Shown here: piece after piece, positions 1 to 8,153 of the stretch
How positions within the stretch are numbered: the first letter of the stretch is position 1
Layout: each line of letters opens with the position of its first letter
IMG/VR virus record: IMGVR_UViG_3300020472_000201
Coordinates: 1-21,161 of that record
DNA from: a virus
Length of the DNA: 21,161 nucleotides
Strand: one strand, 5' to 3'
The notes under the pieces: generated by a model
What the model was told of the DNA's origin: nothing
The model's input: only the letters and a program-made list of their open reading frames with translations
Databases searched by the model: none
Position numbers and translations under genes: made by a program

Positions 1-34
1 CCCTTGGTCTCAGACAAAAACAATCGTTAGGGAG

Positions 35-3000
35 GTGGGAGACGGTACCGTTACGGAGGAAGTGGTTGAGCCCATCAAGGCGGCAGACTTACTTAGTAGT
101 CACCTGTACGTCCGCAGGGCCTTCCTCGATAAGCAAAAGCGGTACAACGAAAAGAAGCTTAAGTCTGAGATGCAGGAAGCAATTCTCGGAGTTATGTGGA
201 AGCTCAGCGCAAGCCCGCGAGAACGAGAAATTATAACCGACCTTGTCGAGTCGATGGGGGATGGGACAACGCTAGAAGATCTAGGGACTACTCTTGTTTA
301 CAAGATTAGGAAGCACCTAGACAGAGCTCTTGTTTACGTTCCAGAAAACGTAACTGATCCGGGTGACCTAGAAAGATTAAAAAAGAGAATTGCAGCCGAG
401 GTCGACCCTAAAAAGAAAGCCAAGCTGAAGAAGAAGCGAAAGAAAGTAAAGAAGGCTCTTAAGCTTGAAGACGAGCTCAAGGAAGCAACGAAGCAGGTCC
501 GAGAGTTGTTGGGCGAAGACCCCTTCAACAAGATGGCTGGGATGACTTTAGGCCATGCCGTAAGGAGCGCTGGAGAAAAGGCTCAGGTCATTAGTTCCAT
601 TATGGAGCAGGTACTCGGAGTGGCTGACGAAAACGCTTACCGCGCCGCTAGGCGGTCACTCAAAGAACTCCAAGGCTTTATGACAGACGCCAATAAAAAG
701 GTCTCTGACGAAAAGTGGATGGAGTCAATCGACAAGCTTGACGCATTTGAAGCCAGAGAGGTGGCTGCTGCGGCTCGTAAGGACGCTTACAAAAGCGACC
801 CTAGGTATCAAAACCTTTCTGAAAACGGAAAGGTTGCAGTCGAAGGGGTAAGGAATTTCTTCAGCAACTTTAGGGACCTGTTGATTGCTGAAAATAAATT
901 GTCTCGGGCCAAGACCCTTGAGCAGTTTATGTTTGAAATGGACGTTGCTGGCTACATCCCTCATATGGTTAGAAACAGCACTAACGTTGCTAGGGTAAAG
1001 GCTCGAGTTGCCCGGAAGTACCACGTTTCTCTAGACCAGATTTCTGATGTCATTAACTCGGTTTCGGGTCGAACCATTACGGGGAGTGTAAAAAAGATTA
1101 ATCAAGAGAGACGTCGCGGCGTTGCCGAGATGATCTACAGAGAAACGGTCACGAAAGAAACCGGCAAGCCCCCAGCCAAAAGACTTTCTGACCAGGCTCT
1201 TGACGAAAAGGTTGCTGAGTACGGGCTAGGCGATCTTAAGTTTTTTGAAACCGATGCCTATAACGTAATGCAGGGGTACTCAAACAACGTCACTAAGGGG
1301 ATATCAAACAAGCGTTACTTAGAAAACATCCAGTCTATGTTTCCTCAGTCAGAGAAGTTCGCTGCTATGGCCGCTAGGAACCGACTGCAGGCAGACATGG
1401 AAGCTTCAGCCGAAGGTTTCCGTAGGGTGAACGGCGTTACGCATATTAGAGCTTTAATGGCTGACGAACCGTGGAAAGGCTTTCGCACTTACAGCGACGA
1501 GGTGAAGACCATCCTAATGCAAGAAGGTCTTAATCCCGTCACCAGAGCAAAAAAGCTTAACTCGTTTTTTAAAAAACAAGGAGTCGACCTTACTAACGCA
1601 GAGAACGCAAAGAAAGTAGAGGTCATGGCGAGTGACTTGTACTTGCCAAACTCTTTTGCCGACATGTTTGAGATGTCTGCTGAGAAGCCTGCTGAGTGGC
1701 TTCGTGCGGAGAAGGGTGTTGGTGGGTACGTTCTTGGGTCCTGGGACGCAGTAACAAACTACTTCAAGTCAATAACAACTGTCTTAGCCCCGGCATTCCA
1801 CGGGCGAAACTACCTGTCGAACGTGGTCACAAACTTAATGACCCACGGCACGGCTGCCGTTAGCCCCAAGAACCAAATTGACTCTATCTTTCTAATGAGG
1901 GCAGACCCGGACAAGGTCTACGTGCTCAGGGGGTCTAGTCCTGATGGCCAAGAGTTTTCTGTTAAGAAAACGGTTAGGGAGTGGCGCGATGAGATGCGAG
2001 AGAACGGCATCATTATTGATGACCTAGACCTCTCTGATGCCATGCAAACAGGCCGGACGCCCCGACATCTAAGGACAAGTTTTACCGACCCACTAACCGG
2101 GAAGTTCCGAGCCCCTGCTTACACAGCGATGGCGGGGTCAGCTTTGGGTGGCGCTTACGGCTACGCAACGGGCAATGAAGAAGACCGAGTGCGGCGCGCT
2201 ATGGCTGGCGTGATGTTCGGCGGGATTGCTGGGGTTAGCACTGGCGGGGCAATGGACTTGTTTTTGCGCGAGCCCGTTGGGGCCGCTCTTGAAGCGATTA
2301 AGAAGGGCGACCAGCCGTGGATCTGGAGTAGCCCAGATAGCTGGAAGAACGTAAAGCCAGCATTCTCTGCGGGCTTTGACGCTTGGATTGATCTAATTGG
2401 AGGCACCAATAAGCAAAGCTTTGCAAAGGCACTCTTCACCACAGAAACCGCAAAGGCTTCGCTCGGACTTGGAGCTGCTGGCTTTGCTGGTGGAGCTTAT
2501 ATTGGAGGCACCGACGAAGGCGGCAGGCTTGAAGCGGGAGTAAGGGCAGGGGTCCTTGCGGCCCTCTTTGGCGGGAGCAGTAAAGCGTTTCTAGATGGTG
2601 CCTTTATTTTATCCGGAGGGATTGGAAGGAAAATTGAAGAGCAGGCTAAGATCGTTAACTACCTAGCGGGTCGCCGCAAAGGTATGAGCGCCTCTGGCGC
2701 AGCAGACATTGTTCAAAAGACTTTGTTTGACTACGACGACCTTAGTACGTTTGAGCGGTACGTCTTGAGGAGGGTGTTTCCCTTCTATACCTGGAGCTCA
2801 AAGAACGCCACAGAGCTTCAGCCCTGGCTTCTCCAGAACAGACCCCTTGCTTACGCGGCTCTAACTAGGGTTGTTGATGCTCTTGATACTGGCTTTGAGC
2901 GTGACGAAGATAAGCGCCTTCTGGACGAACATCTTCGCTATCGGGTTATATTCTCTTCTGGTGCTGGCCGGGTCATTGCTGGTTTTGGGCTACCCCAAGA

Positions 3001-3679
3001 AGACCTGATGCAGATGTTTAAGGGCGCAAAGGGTGGCGTTTTGCCAACTGGCCTTGCGTCTTACTCGCATCCCGCTCTTCAATTAGTTTACAAATTCTTG
3101 TCTGGCAAAGACCCGTTCTACAACACGGACCTAAAGAGAATTACCTCTGCTCGAGATGTGCGCTACTTGCCGCAGTTCTTTAAGGATTACCTGGGCTATC
3201 ACGAGAAAACTATTTCTGTGAAGGTTCGCGGAGAGCTCAAGGAGTACACTAGTTACCAGGTTGGTCGTTACTACGACGAAGACACAGGCGAGCCAGTGCA
3301 GCTTGCTGAGGTGGCGGCTAAGAGGCTTGCTCTTTTAAAGTCTGTAGGAGCTGGTCGGCTTGTTGCTGAGTTAACGAAGATCCTCACTCCAACCTTTATG
3401 TCTGGAGTTCACGGCAGCGAAGAGGGCGCTGAGGCTACTGGCGCTGAAAGACTATTCGCGGTCTTGTCTGGTCTAAAACCTTACGGAACAGACATTAGGG
3501 AGGGCGGTCTTTCCGAGGAAAGAATGTACCGAGCTTTTGAAAAAGCGCTTGATGAAGCTATTGAGGCAAGAGGCGAGGGCGGTAAATTCCAGTTCATTCG
3601 GAAAAAACTGCCGCAAGACAAAGACTCTCTTGATTACCTTCAAGACCTAGGCCTTATCCAATACGATCCAGAGCAGTAA
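35..3679 (+). CDS. Very large phage virion-associated protein (possible internal/ejection protein)
   Basis: About 1214 aa. Residues 120-160 are a lysine-rich charged helix. A GYIPHMVRN motif lies at 306-314 and a FHGRNYLSNVVTN motif at 588-600. The segment at about 894-923 (LFDYDDLSTFERY, then RRVFPFYTW) resembles what I recall from huge phage 'large polyvalent' and internal virion proteins. Two glycine-rich hydrophobic stretches, at about 698-740 and 806-850, look alike and could be membrane-active hairpins. Catalytic motifs were not recognised. It is the first of a run of late virion genes, so a structural or DNA-ejection role is inferred. The start is uncertain: GTG at 35 sits on a GGGAGG sequence, but the frame is open to the left edge of the window, so the gene may begin outside it. 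A second GTG lies at 62. I am fairly sure it is a virion protein and unsure of its exact role. Confidence 0.75.
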   Translation: MGDGTVTEEVVEPIKAADLLSSHLYVRRAFLDKQKRYNEKKLKSEMQEAILGVMWKLSASPREREIITDLVESMGDGTTLEDLGTTLVYKIRKHLDRALVYVPENVTDPGDLERLKKRIAAEVDPKKKAKLKKKRKKVKKALKLEDELKEATKQVRELLGEDPFNKMAGMTLGHAVRSAGEKAQVISSIMEQVLGVADENAYRAARRSLKELQGFMTDANKKVSDEKWMESIDKLDAFEAREVAAAARKDAYKSDPRYQNLSENGKVAVEGVRNFFSNFRDLLIAENKLSRAKTLEQFMFEMDVAGYIPHMVRNSTNVARVKARVARKYHVSLDQISDVINSVSGRTITGSVKKINQERRRGVAEMIYRETVTKETGKPPAKRLSDQALDEKVAEYGLGDLKFFETDAYNVMQGYSNNVTKGISNKRYLENIQSMFPQSEKFAAMAARNRLQADMEASAEGFRRVNGVTHIRALMADEPWKGFRTYSDEVKTILMQEGLNPVTRAKKLNSFFKKQGVDLTNAENAKKVEVMASDLYLPNSFADMFEMSAEKPAEWLRAEKGVGGYVLGSWDAVTNYFKSITTVLAPAFHGRNYLSNVVTNLMTHGTAAVSPKNQIDSIFLMRADPDKVYVLRGSSPDGQEFSVKKTVREWRDEMRENGIIIDDLDLSDAMQTGRTPRHLRTSFTDPLTGKFRAPAYTAMAGSALGGAYGYATGNEEDRVRRAMAGVMFGGIAGVSTGGAMDLFLREPVGAALEAIKKGDQPWIWSSPDSWKNVKPAFSAGFDAWIDLIGGTNKQSFAKALFTTETAKASLGLGAAGFAGGAYIGGTDEGGRLEAGVRAGVLAALFGGSSKAFLDGAFILSGGIGRKIEEQAKIVNYLAGRRKGMSASGAADIVQKTLFDYDDLSTFERYVLRRVFPFYTWSSKNATELQPWLLQNRPLAYAALTRVVDALDTGFERDEDKRLLDEHLRYRVIFSSGAGRVIAGFGLPQEDLMQMFKGAKGGVLPTGLASYSHPALQLVYKFLSGKDPFYNTDLKRITSARDVRYLPQFFKDYLGYHEKTISVKVRGELKEYTSYQVGRYYDEDTGEPVQLAEVAAKRLALLKSVGAGRLVAELTKILTPTFMSGVHGSEEGAEATGAERLFAVLSGLKPYGTDIREGGLSEERMYRAFEKALDEAIEARGEGGKFQFIRKKLPQDKDSLDYLQDLGLIQYDPEQ

Positions 3680-3684
3680 AAACA

Positions 3685-3990
3685 ATGCCTAGCAACAAAC
3701 GATTCCAACGAAAAGCTCCGCACGACCCAGAGAACAGAAACGTTCGGGTCTCAGATGTCCCCAGAAGGATTAAAGTTTCCGTTGACGGAGACATCCAAGC
3801 AAAAGATCCTGATGGAAATTCAGCTACTTTGACGGTCTCAAGGCTTGCCAGTGATGGTTTGCTTACCTCAGACCAAACATCTCAGGACTTGATGAAGCAA
3901 GTACTGTATGAATTGAAACATATCCGATTGCATCTTGAGGTGCTTTCAGGGGAAGATCTCAGAGGAGACGTTGACTATGCAGATCAATGA
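3685..3990 (+). CDS. Small hypothetical phage protein (101 aa)
   Basis: It begins 5 nt after the stop of the giant virion protein and overlaps the next gene by 14 nt, so it belongs to the same late operon. The N-terminal half is basic and polar (MPSNKRFQRKAPHDPENR). The C-terminal half contains a probable amphipathic helix (QDLMKQVLYELKHIRLHLEV). This resembles the short phage proteins with a C-terminal coiled coil that often sit between head and tail genes. No signal peptide or membrane segment is visible. The family was not recognised; a small virion or adaptor role is inferred only from position. Confidence 0.7.
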   Translation: MPSNKRFQRKAPHDPENRNVRVSDVPRRIKVSVDGDIQAKDPDGNSATLTVSRLASDGLLTSDQTSQDLMKQVLYELKHIRLHLEVLSGEDLRGDVDYADQ

Positions 3991-4549
3991 TGGAACAGGA
4001 CGCGGGTACGTTGCCCAGGTGACTTCAGCAAGTCGCTTGGCTACTGATTCTGTCGCTAATAAAGCGTCAGCTCAGGCCTCTCGAGCCGGCAACGCCTACG
4101 TAATCTCGACTAGCGGAACGCTTGCTCCCAACGCTACCGGCGGGACAATGATCTTCCTCCGAAACGACAGCCAGACTGAGTCTGTGCTTATCGATGAAGT
4201 CATGATTGGCTGCGACAACACGAAGCTAGTCATCAAAGAGTACCTTGGCATGGCCGTAGCAACCCTTGCTGACAAGACGGACACAAAGGCTCACGCGCTG
4301 AACAGCGGGTTTGACTCTAATGGCCTGATCACAGCGTGTTACTGGGATGGCAGCAACAACGGCATCGGCGGACTTAGCGACGGCACCGTGATTGGCGCAA
4401 TGACTGTTAGTACCGGGACTATCGTGCTGTCTCGAGGTGGCGACCTTGTTGTGGGCCCAGGCTCAAACTATGCGATCTTCCTCGACAACAACTCTGGCGG
4501 CACTCTTAACGCTGCTATCACGGTGAAGTTCTTTACCGAAACAATCTAA
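3977..4549 (+). CDS. Probable beta-rich virion protein (190 aa)
   Basis: The ATG at 3977 was preferred to an upstream in-frame start at 3935 because an AGAGGAGAC ribosome site lies at 3961-3969, and because the protein then begins MQINDGTGRGYVAQV, a natural N-terminus. The start overlaps the upstream gene by 14 nt. The protein is rich in Ser, Thr, Gly, Asn and Ala with alternating beta-strand patterns (GTMIFLRNDSQTESVLIDEV) and has no membrane segment. A pattern of 'A-Y-x-I-S-T ... L-R-N-D-S-x-x-x-x-x-L-I' recalls unnamed phage head or tail decoration proteins. Its late-operon position fits a virion component. The precise role is unknown. Confidence 0.75.
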   Translation: MQINDGTGRGYVAQVTSASRLATDSVANKASAQASRAGNAYVISTSGTLAPNATGGTMIFLRNDSQTESVLIDEVMIGCDNTKLVIKEYLGMAVATLADKTDTKAHALNSGFDSNGLITACYWDGSNNGIGGLSDGTVIGAMTVSTGTIVLSRGGDLVVGPGSNYAIFLDNNSGGTLNAAITVKFFTETI

Positions 4550-4557
4550 ACAAACAT

Positions 4558-4575
4558 GCCCCTAACGAGCGGGGC
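4558..4575 (+). other. Short GC hairpin between two virion genes
   Basis: GCCCC at 4558-4562 can pair with GGGGC at 4571-4575 around an 8-nt loop, in the 46-nt gap between two late genes. No U-run follows, so it is a weak terminator at best. It could instead be an RNA-processing or stability hairpin that sets the relative output of the flanking genes. Confidence 0.3.
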
Positions 4576-4595
4576 TGAAAGCCAGGAGACTCGTA

Positions 4596-5009
4596 ATGGC
4601 CATCACAATCCCCGCGTACCAGCCAACTACCGGCATTCTTGTAACCACTGCAAGCAGCGGCAACGAGACCGCCGCTGGTGTGCAGATGCAGCACACTTCG
4701 ACGGCAAACAACTTTATTAACGCCGGAGCTTTAGTCGGAGCCTCTCTCAAGCACACGACAAACGCAGGAGCAACCGAGAAGGTTATCGTCCGGTTTTACC
4801 GTGCCGCAGATAAGACAGACTTAATCGTTGAGACTGAGGTCTCTTTCAACGGGGCTAACGACCTAGCTTACATTCAGCCAGACCTGCCCATCCCATTTTT
4901 CTCAGGACTCTGGGCCACAACCTCGTCGGCTGCTGGCGATGGCGGCACTGGCGCAGTAGAGTCAGTTAACATTAAGCCTGATGTTATGGCGATTGCCGGC
5001 AATGGCTGA
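4596..5009 (+). CDS. Probable virion protein, beta-sandwich-like (137 aa)
   Basis: The ATG at 4596 is preceded by CAGGAG at about 4583-4588. The protein is acidic and neutral, rich in Ala, Thr, Asn and Gly, with predicted alternating strands (KVIVRFYRAADKTDLIVETEV). It has no Cys-pair motif, signal peptide or membrane segment. Its stop TGA shares a base with the ATG of the next gene (TGATG at 5007-5011), which indicates translational coupling to the paired tail-type genes downstream. A small decoration or tail-associated protein is the best guess from composition and position. The family was not recognised. Confidence 0.7.
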   Translation: MAITIPAYQPTTGILVTTASSGNETAAGVQMQHTSTANNFINAGALVGASLKHTTNAGATEKVIVRFYRAADKTDLIVETEVSFNGANDLAYIQPDLPIPFFSGLWATTSSAAGDGGTGAVESVNIKPDVMAIAGNG

Positions 5010-5893
5010 TGGGACTCACTACGGTAACAAGGACGTGGCCTCCCGCTAAGGGGGCGGGCGACTCGATAGACCCCGCCTGGCACGAAGAGTACTTCGTAGA
5101 CTTCACTACGCAGTCAAGTGCTGCTCTTTCGCACAACGACACGCCTGAGATTGGTGGCGTAAGCTGGCTTGTCGAAGAAGACGATAGCGGCGACACCGAA
5201 GGCGACATGGGGGCTATTGAGTGGGTTAGTGGTGAGGGATTAAAGATTACTCCCAAAGGCACAGGCGGCGAGGCAGACACAAACATACATAGCGCGATTA
5301 ACGCTCCATGCTTTTCGGTAGCGCTAGATGACTGCATCCCAAACCTGACAAACCATGACGTCCTTTGCATACAGGTTTTTACTGCTGAGCCTGTGACTCC
5401 TGCGGCCAACCACGACGGCTACGGGATAGTTGTTTACGACCCAGCGTCTGACTTAAGTTCAGTTCGGAAGTGGATTTGCTACCGCAATTTTATTACAGGC
5501 TCTAACAGGGTATGGCGGGTGTCTGGGCTAGACAATCGGGGCCGAGAGCAAAACGACTCTGGTGGGCTCGGCACCGTCCCTAGGTCGTTTGAGATTGTTT
5601 TGTACACGACTGGGAATGGTGCGGTGTGCGCTCACTCTACAAGCACCTCAGTTTCCGCTACTCCCCTGAGCACGATAGCCACGGACAGGGCCTACGTTAC
5701 AGGCGAGTTACCAAGTGGCTTTGGCAGCTTCGACGGCACCTTCTCGACCTCGTCCCCAACGTTTCATATCGACAAATCAGACATGCGCCTGGGCCTAACC
5801 TCGTACAAGGTTGGCAGCGGCACTTCGTTTTTTAACTACTTTCAGAAGGTTCGTATCCTTCGACTTGCTGGCCGAGCTGGAGGCGCAGATTGA
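5009..5893 (+). CDS. Tail-type protein, paralog A of a tandem pair (294 aa)
   Basis: It starts with ATG in a TGATG overlap with the preceding gene. The N-terminus MGLTTVTRTWPP is nearly identical to that of the next gene, and both proteins end in a similar 'F-x-K-V/L-R-I/V-L' strand. The two therefore look like tandem duplicates of about 293-294 aa. The body is rich in Ser, Thr, Gly and Asp with many short strands, and it resembles a lectin-like beta-sandwich carrying few Cys. This is typical of phage tail, fibre or receptor-binding proteins. No catalytic motif is visible. A surface-binding role is inferred from composition, pairing and the late-gene context, not from a recognised family. Confidence 0.72.
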   Translation: MGLTTVTRTWPPAKGAGDSIDPAWHEEYFVDFTTQSSAALSHNDTPEIGGVSWLVEEDDSGDTEGDMGAIEWVSGEGLKITPKGTGGEADTNIHSAINAPCFSVALDDCIPNLTNHDVLCIQVFTAEPVTPAANHDGYGIVVYDPASDLSSVRKWICYRNFITGSNRVWRVSGLDNRGREQNDSGGLGTVPRSFEIVLYTTGNGAVCAHSTSTSVSATPLSTIATDRAYVTGELPSGFGSFDGTFSTSSPTFHIDKSDMRLGLTSYKVGSGTSFFNYFQKVRILRLAGRAGGAD

Positions 5894-6774
5894 TGGGCGT
5901 AACAATTACCACTAGGACGTGGCCACCGGGACCAGTAGTAGCTGACACATCAACGTGGACTGTGGCTAAGGAGTGGGATTGGGCGGCAGAGAGTTCCCAC
6001 ACTTTTTCTGACAACACTGCTCAAAGCTTTCAGAGCGTTGCGTTTACACCAAGGAACGTAGGGGACTCAAGCTCATTTGCCGTTGACGACAGCGGGCTAA
6101 AGATTGCTGCCACCGGAAGCCAAGCGGGGGGACAGTGGTACAGCACGATTCAAACGGGGCCAGCCTTGATGGCTCCAATCTCATCCATCGTTGATAGCTT
6201 CAGCCTGAAGGACACAATCTGCGTTCAAGCCTTAGTAGATACTACGGTCGTAAGCACTGGAGGCACGCTTTCTCAGCAGTACCCTGACGTTGCCCTCTTG
6301 CTTGGAGACGGTGGCTACGGCGCGTCTGGCGGGGGAAACTGGGTCAAGATTTCAGCTTATCGGCAGCTAAGCACATCAGACCACATCGTTTACGCTCGGT
6401 ACGGAGGCGGGGCTGCTACTGGAGCCGGGAACAACACAGCATCTTTTACGATTGCCGGGGGTTTCCCTACGTTCCTAGAGCTTGTCTTTTACCCTGGAAC
6501 AGGCTGGTCTAGCGCGGCGTCTAGGGACAGCGACTTCCAAGACCCATTGTCCGTTACTTCCGGCAGGTATTACAGCAACATGCAGACAACGCTCCCCAAA
6601 GACATTGGCGCTGGCAGCGTGAATACTGCCCCTGGTGCCAGTCCTAACTTCACCCTAAGGCCAGCCAACCTAAATCTAGGTCTCTCCTTTACGCTTACTC
6701 AAACTGGAAGTGACGCTAGCTCTAACGCGAATGCAGTTTTTAAGAAGCTGCGAGTCCTGAAGAGGAACTACTAA
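5893..6774 (+). CDS. Tail-type protein, paralog B of a tandem pair (293 aa)
   Basis: The frame is open from a TTG at 5890, but the ATG at 5893 lies in a TGATG overlap exactly like that of paralog A and gives the matching N-terminus MGVTITTRTWPP, so it is preferred. The internal layout mirrors paralog A: an early aromatic 'W-x-x-E' region, a 'DSGLKI' strand matching 'GEGLKI' in A, a central glycine-rich 'GDGGYGASGGGNWVKIS' strand, and a C-terminal 'FKKLRVL' strand. The middle regions have diverged strongly while the ends are conserved, as expected for surface proteins under changing selection. Probable tail or fibre component; receptor specificity is unknown. Confidence 0.72.
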   Translation: MGVTITTRTWPPGPVVADTSTWTVAKEWDWAAESSHTFSDNTAQSFQSVAFTPRNVGDSSSFAVDDSGLKIAATGSQAGGQWYSTIQTGPALMAPISSIVDSFSLKDTICVQALVDTTVVSTGGTLSQQYPDVALLLGDGGYGASGGGNWVKISAYRQLSTSDHIVYARYGGGAATGAGNNTASFTIAGGFPTFLELVFYPGTGWSSAASRDSDFQDPLSVTSGRYYSNMQTTLPKDIGAGSVNTAPGASPNFTLRPANLNLGLSFTLTQTGSDASSNANAVFKKLRVLKRNY

Positions 6775-6775
6775 A

Positions 6776-6967
6776 ATGTGGGGCGATAGACCGTGGATTG
6801 CCGATTCGATTGTGTTTGCCGCAGCAGACTACGACGGTGAGATCCTAACCACTGAAGTCTCTATCCCTGAAGATGTTGTTTACATTGCATTTAGGGATGA
6901 CAACGAAGCTCTAGTTGCTAGATACATTGCAAACGAAGACGGCACCGCCACGAAGGTTGAGGAGTGA
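6776..6967 (+). CDS. Small acidic phage protein (63 aa)
   Basis: The ATG overlaps the end of the upstream TAA context (TAAAATG), and the stop lies 1 nt before the next start. The protein is acidic with alternating hydrophobic strands (EVSIPEDVVYIAFRDDNEALVARYI). No membrane segment or motif was recognised. It sits between the tail-type pair and the lysis-like genes, and its compact acidic fold suggests a small chaperone-like or virion accessory role. That is only a guess. Confidence 0.65.
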   Translation: MWGDRPWIADSIVFAAADYDGEILTTEVSIPEDVVYIAFRDDNEALVARYIANEDGTATKVEE

Positions 6968-6968
6968 C

Positions 6969-7241
6969 ATGACTAAGGACCAGATTATCCACGCGCTGAC
7001 GCTTCTCATCCCTACGTTGATTGCGGTGGGCGGCTTAATATCCGTCCAGGAGAGCACGGCGGCTGACGTAGTCGCTCTTGAGGAGGCGGTGTCGATCCAC
7101 TCGAGCTTGCCTTCTCACCCGGTTGGGGCCAGTCAAATGGACTCTATGCGTGAAGAGCAGCGGCTGATGCAGTCCGACCTCGTGACGGTTCGCGAGAACG
7201 TCGCAGCTATCTGTGCTGCAACCGGAGCTCGGTGCAAGTAA
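6969..7241 (+). CDS. Single-pass membrane protein of the lysis-like cluster (90 aa; spanin or holin candidate)
   Basis: The ATG at 6969 follows TTGAGGAG at about 6957-6964 and is preferred to an upstream in-frame codon at 6915, which would place the start inside the previous gene. Residues about 5-25 (IIHALTLLIPTLIAVGGLI) form one hydrophobic segment. The remainder is a polar, helix-prone tail (MREEQRLMQSDLVTVREN) with two cysteines near the end. An N-terminal anchor followed by a soluble helix is the layout of inner-membrane spanins, and also of some holins. The stop TAA overlaps the ATG of the next gene. Spanin is slightly preferred because a better holin candidate lies at 7920. Confidence 0.65.
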   Translation: MTKDQIIHALTLLIPTLIAVGGLISVQESTAADVVALEEAVSIHSSLPSHPVGASQMDSMREEQRLMQSDLVTVRENVAAICAATGARCK

Positions 7242-7825
7242 TGCTTCACCCTATCCTTAGCCGCGTCGAGGCCATCGGAGGGAAGGTCTTTACCCAGGGG
7301 GACTGGAACCTCAACTTGGTTGGAATCCGGAACCCTGCCGGCACGCCCAACAAGTTTGATGACGAAATGCACGTGATCTACAAGGAGGGGGAGCAGTGGG
7401 TAGACCGATGGTGGCCTATCACCACAGACCCTGGCACCTATTGGCTTGAGCACCCCATGAATAAACTGGGGACTGCTGCTGTGGTAGCTGACCGGCAGTA
7501 CAAGGGGGTTTGGGCGCTAGGTAAGCACAAGGGCAAGTACGAAGCGCTTGTTCAAGTCAAGCCTATCTCAGTGCATCGTGACAACGACCTTAATTCCAAG
7601 GTTGAGTACAGCCAGGACAACATCCAAGACGGATTGTTTGGGATCAACTGTCACCGCAGTAGTGCATCAGAATTTGGGTCTGTAAATGTGGATAAGTGGA
7701 GCGCCGGCTGCCAGGTTTTTTCTAATCCTCATGACTGGAATCGCTTTATGTTGGTTTGCAACACTCAAGCTCAAAAGCGCGGTTGGAAAACGTTTACCTA
7801 CACGCTTCTTAACGGAGGCTGGTAG
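7241..7825 (+). CDS. Putative cell-wall-active enzyme with L,D-transpeptidase-like motif (194 aa)
   Basis: Near the C-terminus the sequence reads G-I-N-C-H-R-S followed, 12 residues later, by WSAGCQVF. A histidine followed by a Ser-x-Gly-Cys cluster is the arrangement of the YkuD/L,D-transpeptidase active site (H...S-x-G-C). His138 and Cys157, counted from the ATG, are the candidate catalytic pair. The rest has aromatic-rich strands and no signal peptide. It lies among small membrane proteins, which fits an endolysin-like or peptidoglycan-editing role. Start choice: TAATG overlap at 7239-7243. A GTG at 7232 would add 3 residues and is better spaced from GGAG at 7224-7227, so it remains possible. 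The activity is inferred from the motif alone. Confidence 0.6.
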   Translation: MLHPILSRVEAIGGKVFTQGDWNLNLVGIRNPAGTPNKFDDEMHVIYKEGEQWVDRWWPITTDPGTYWLEHPMNKLGTAAVVADRQYKGVWALGKHKGKYEALVQVKPISVHRDNDLNSKVEYSQDNIQDGLFGINCHRSSASEFGSVNVDKWSAGCQVFSNPHDWNRFMLVCNTQAQKRGWKTFTYTLLNGGW

Positions 7826-7911
7826 TGCGAAGCGAGCATCTAGTGGATTGGTTCGCGGTGGGTGGTATCCTTCTCGTGATTTCAATTTTAGCAAGCACTC
7901 GTCTTTGTTAA
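7825..7911 (+). CDS. Hidden 28-aa transmembrane micro-protein
   Basis: A GTG at 7825 overlaps the TAG of the preceding gene (TAGTG) and has GGAGG at 7814-7818 about 6 nt upstream. It opens a 28-residue frame ending at TAA 7909-7911. The product has a polar N-terminus with two charges (RSEHLVDW), a hydrophobic stretch (FAVGGILLVISILAS) long enough to cross a membrane, and a basic TRLC end. Its TAA overlaps the AAGGA ribosome site of the holin-like gene. The ribosome site, the overlap and the lysis-like setting all support a real gene, perhaps an antiholin or small lysis regulator. It is too short to assign by family. Confidence 0.5.
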   Translation: MRSEHLVDWFAVGGILLVISILASTRLC

Positions 7912-7919
7912 GGAACATG

Positions 7920-8153
7920 ATGGAAAAGTTCGTATCTCGTAAGCTAATCCTCACTATTTTCGTGGTAGTGATCGTTACTGGTTCTGACATGCTGGGGCTT
8001 GACCTAAGTGACGAGAGTCTCTCTTCACTCACTACGATGGTCTTGTCTTTCGTCGGAGCTCAGGGCCTAGTTGACGTCAGCAAGGTCATTAAGTCTGGCC
8101 GCAAGGTTGCAGACGCTCTTGATGAAGTGAAGGAGGTTGCTGAAGATGAGTAA
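7920..8153 (+). CDS. Holin-like membrane protein (77 aa)
   Basis: Two adjacent ATGs (7917 and 7920) follow AAGGA at 7910-7914. The second has the better spacing and gives MEKFVSRKLILTIF. Residues about 8-25 are strongly hydrophobic (LILTIFVVVIVTG). A second, weaker segment at about 36-53 (LTTMVLSFVGAQGLVDV) follows, then a charged tail rich in Lys, Glu and Asp (KVADALDEVKEVAEDE). Short length, two membrane segments and a charged C-terminus are typical of holins, which open the inner membrane at the time of lysis. It lies next to the putative wall enzyme. It overlaps the next gene by 8 nt. Confidence 0.65.
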   Translation: MEKFVSRKLILTIFVVVIVTGSDMLGLDLSDESLSSLTTMVLSFVGAQGLVDVSKVIKSGRKVADALDEVKEVAEDE

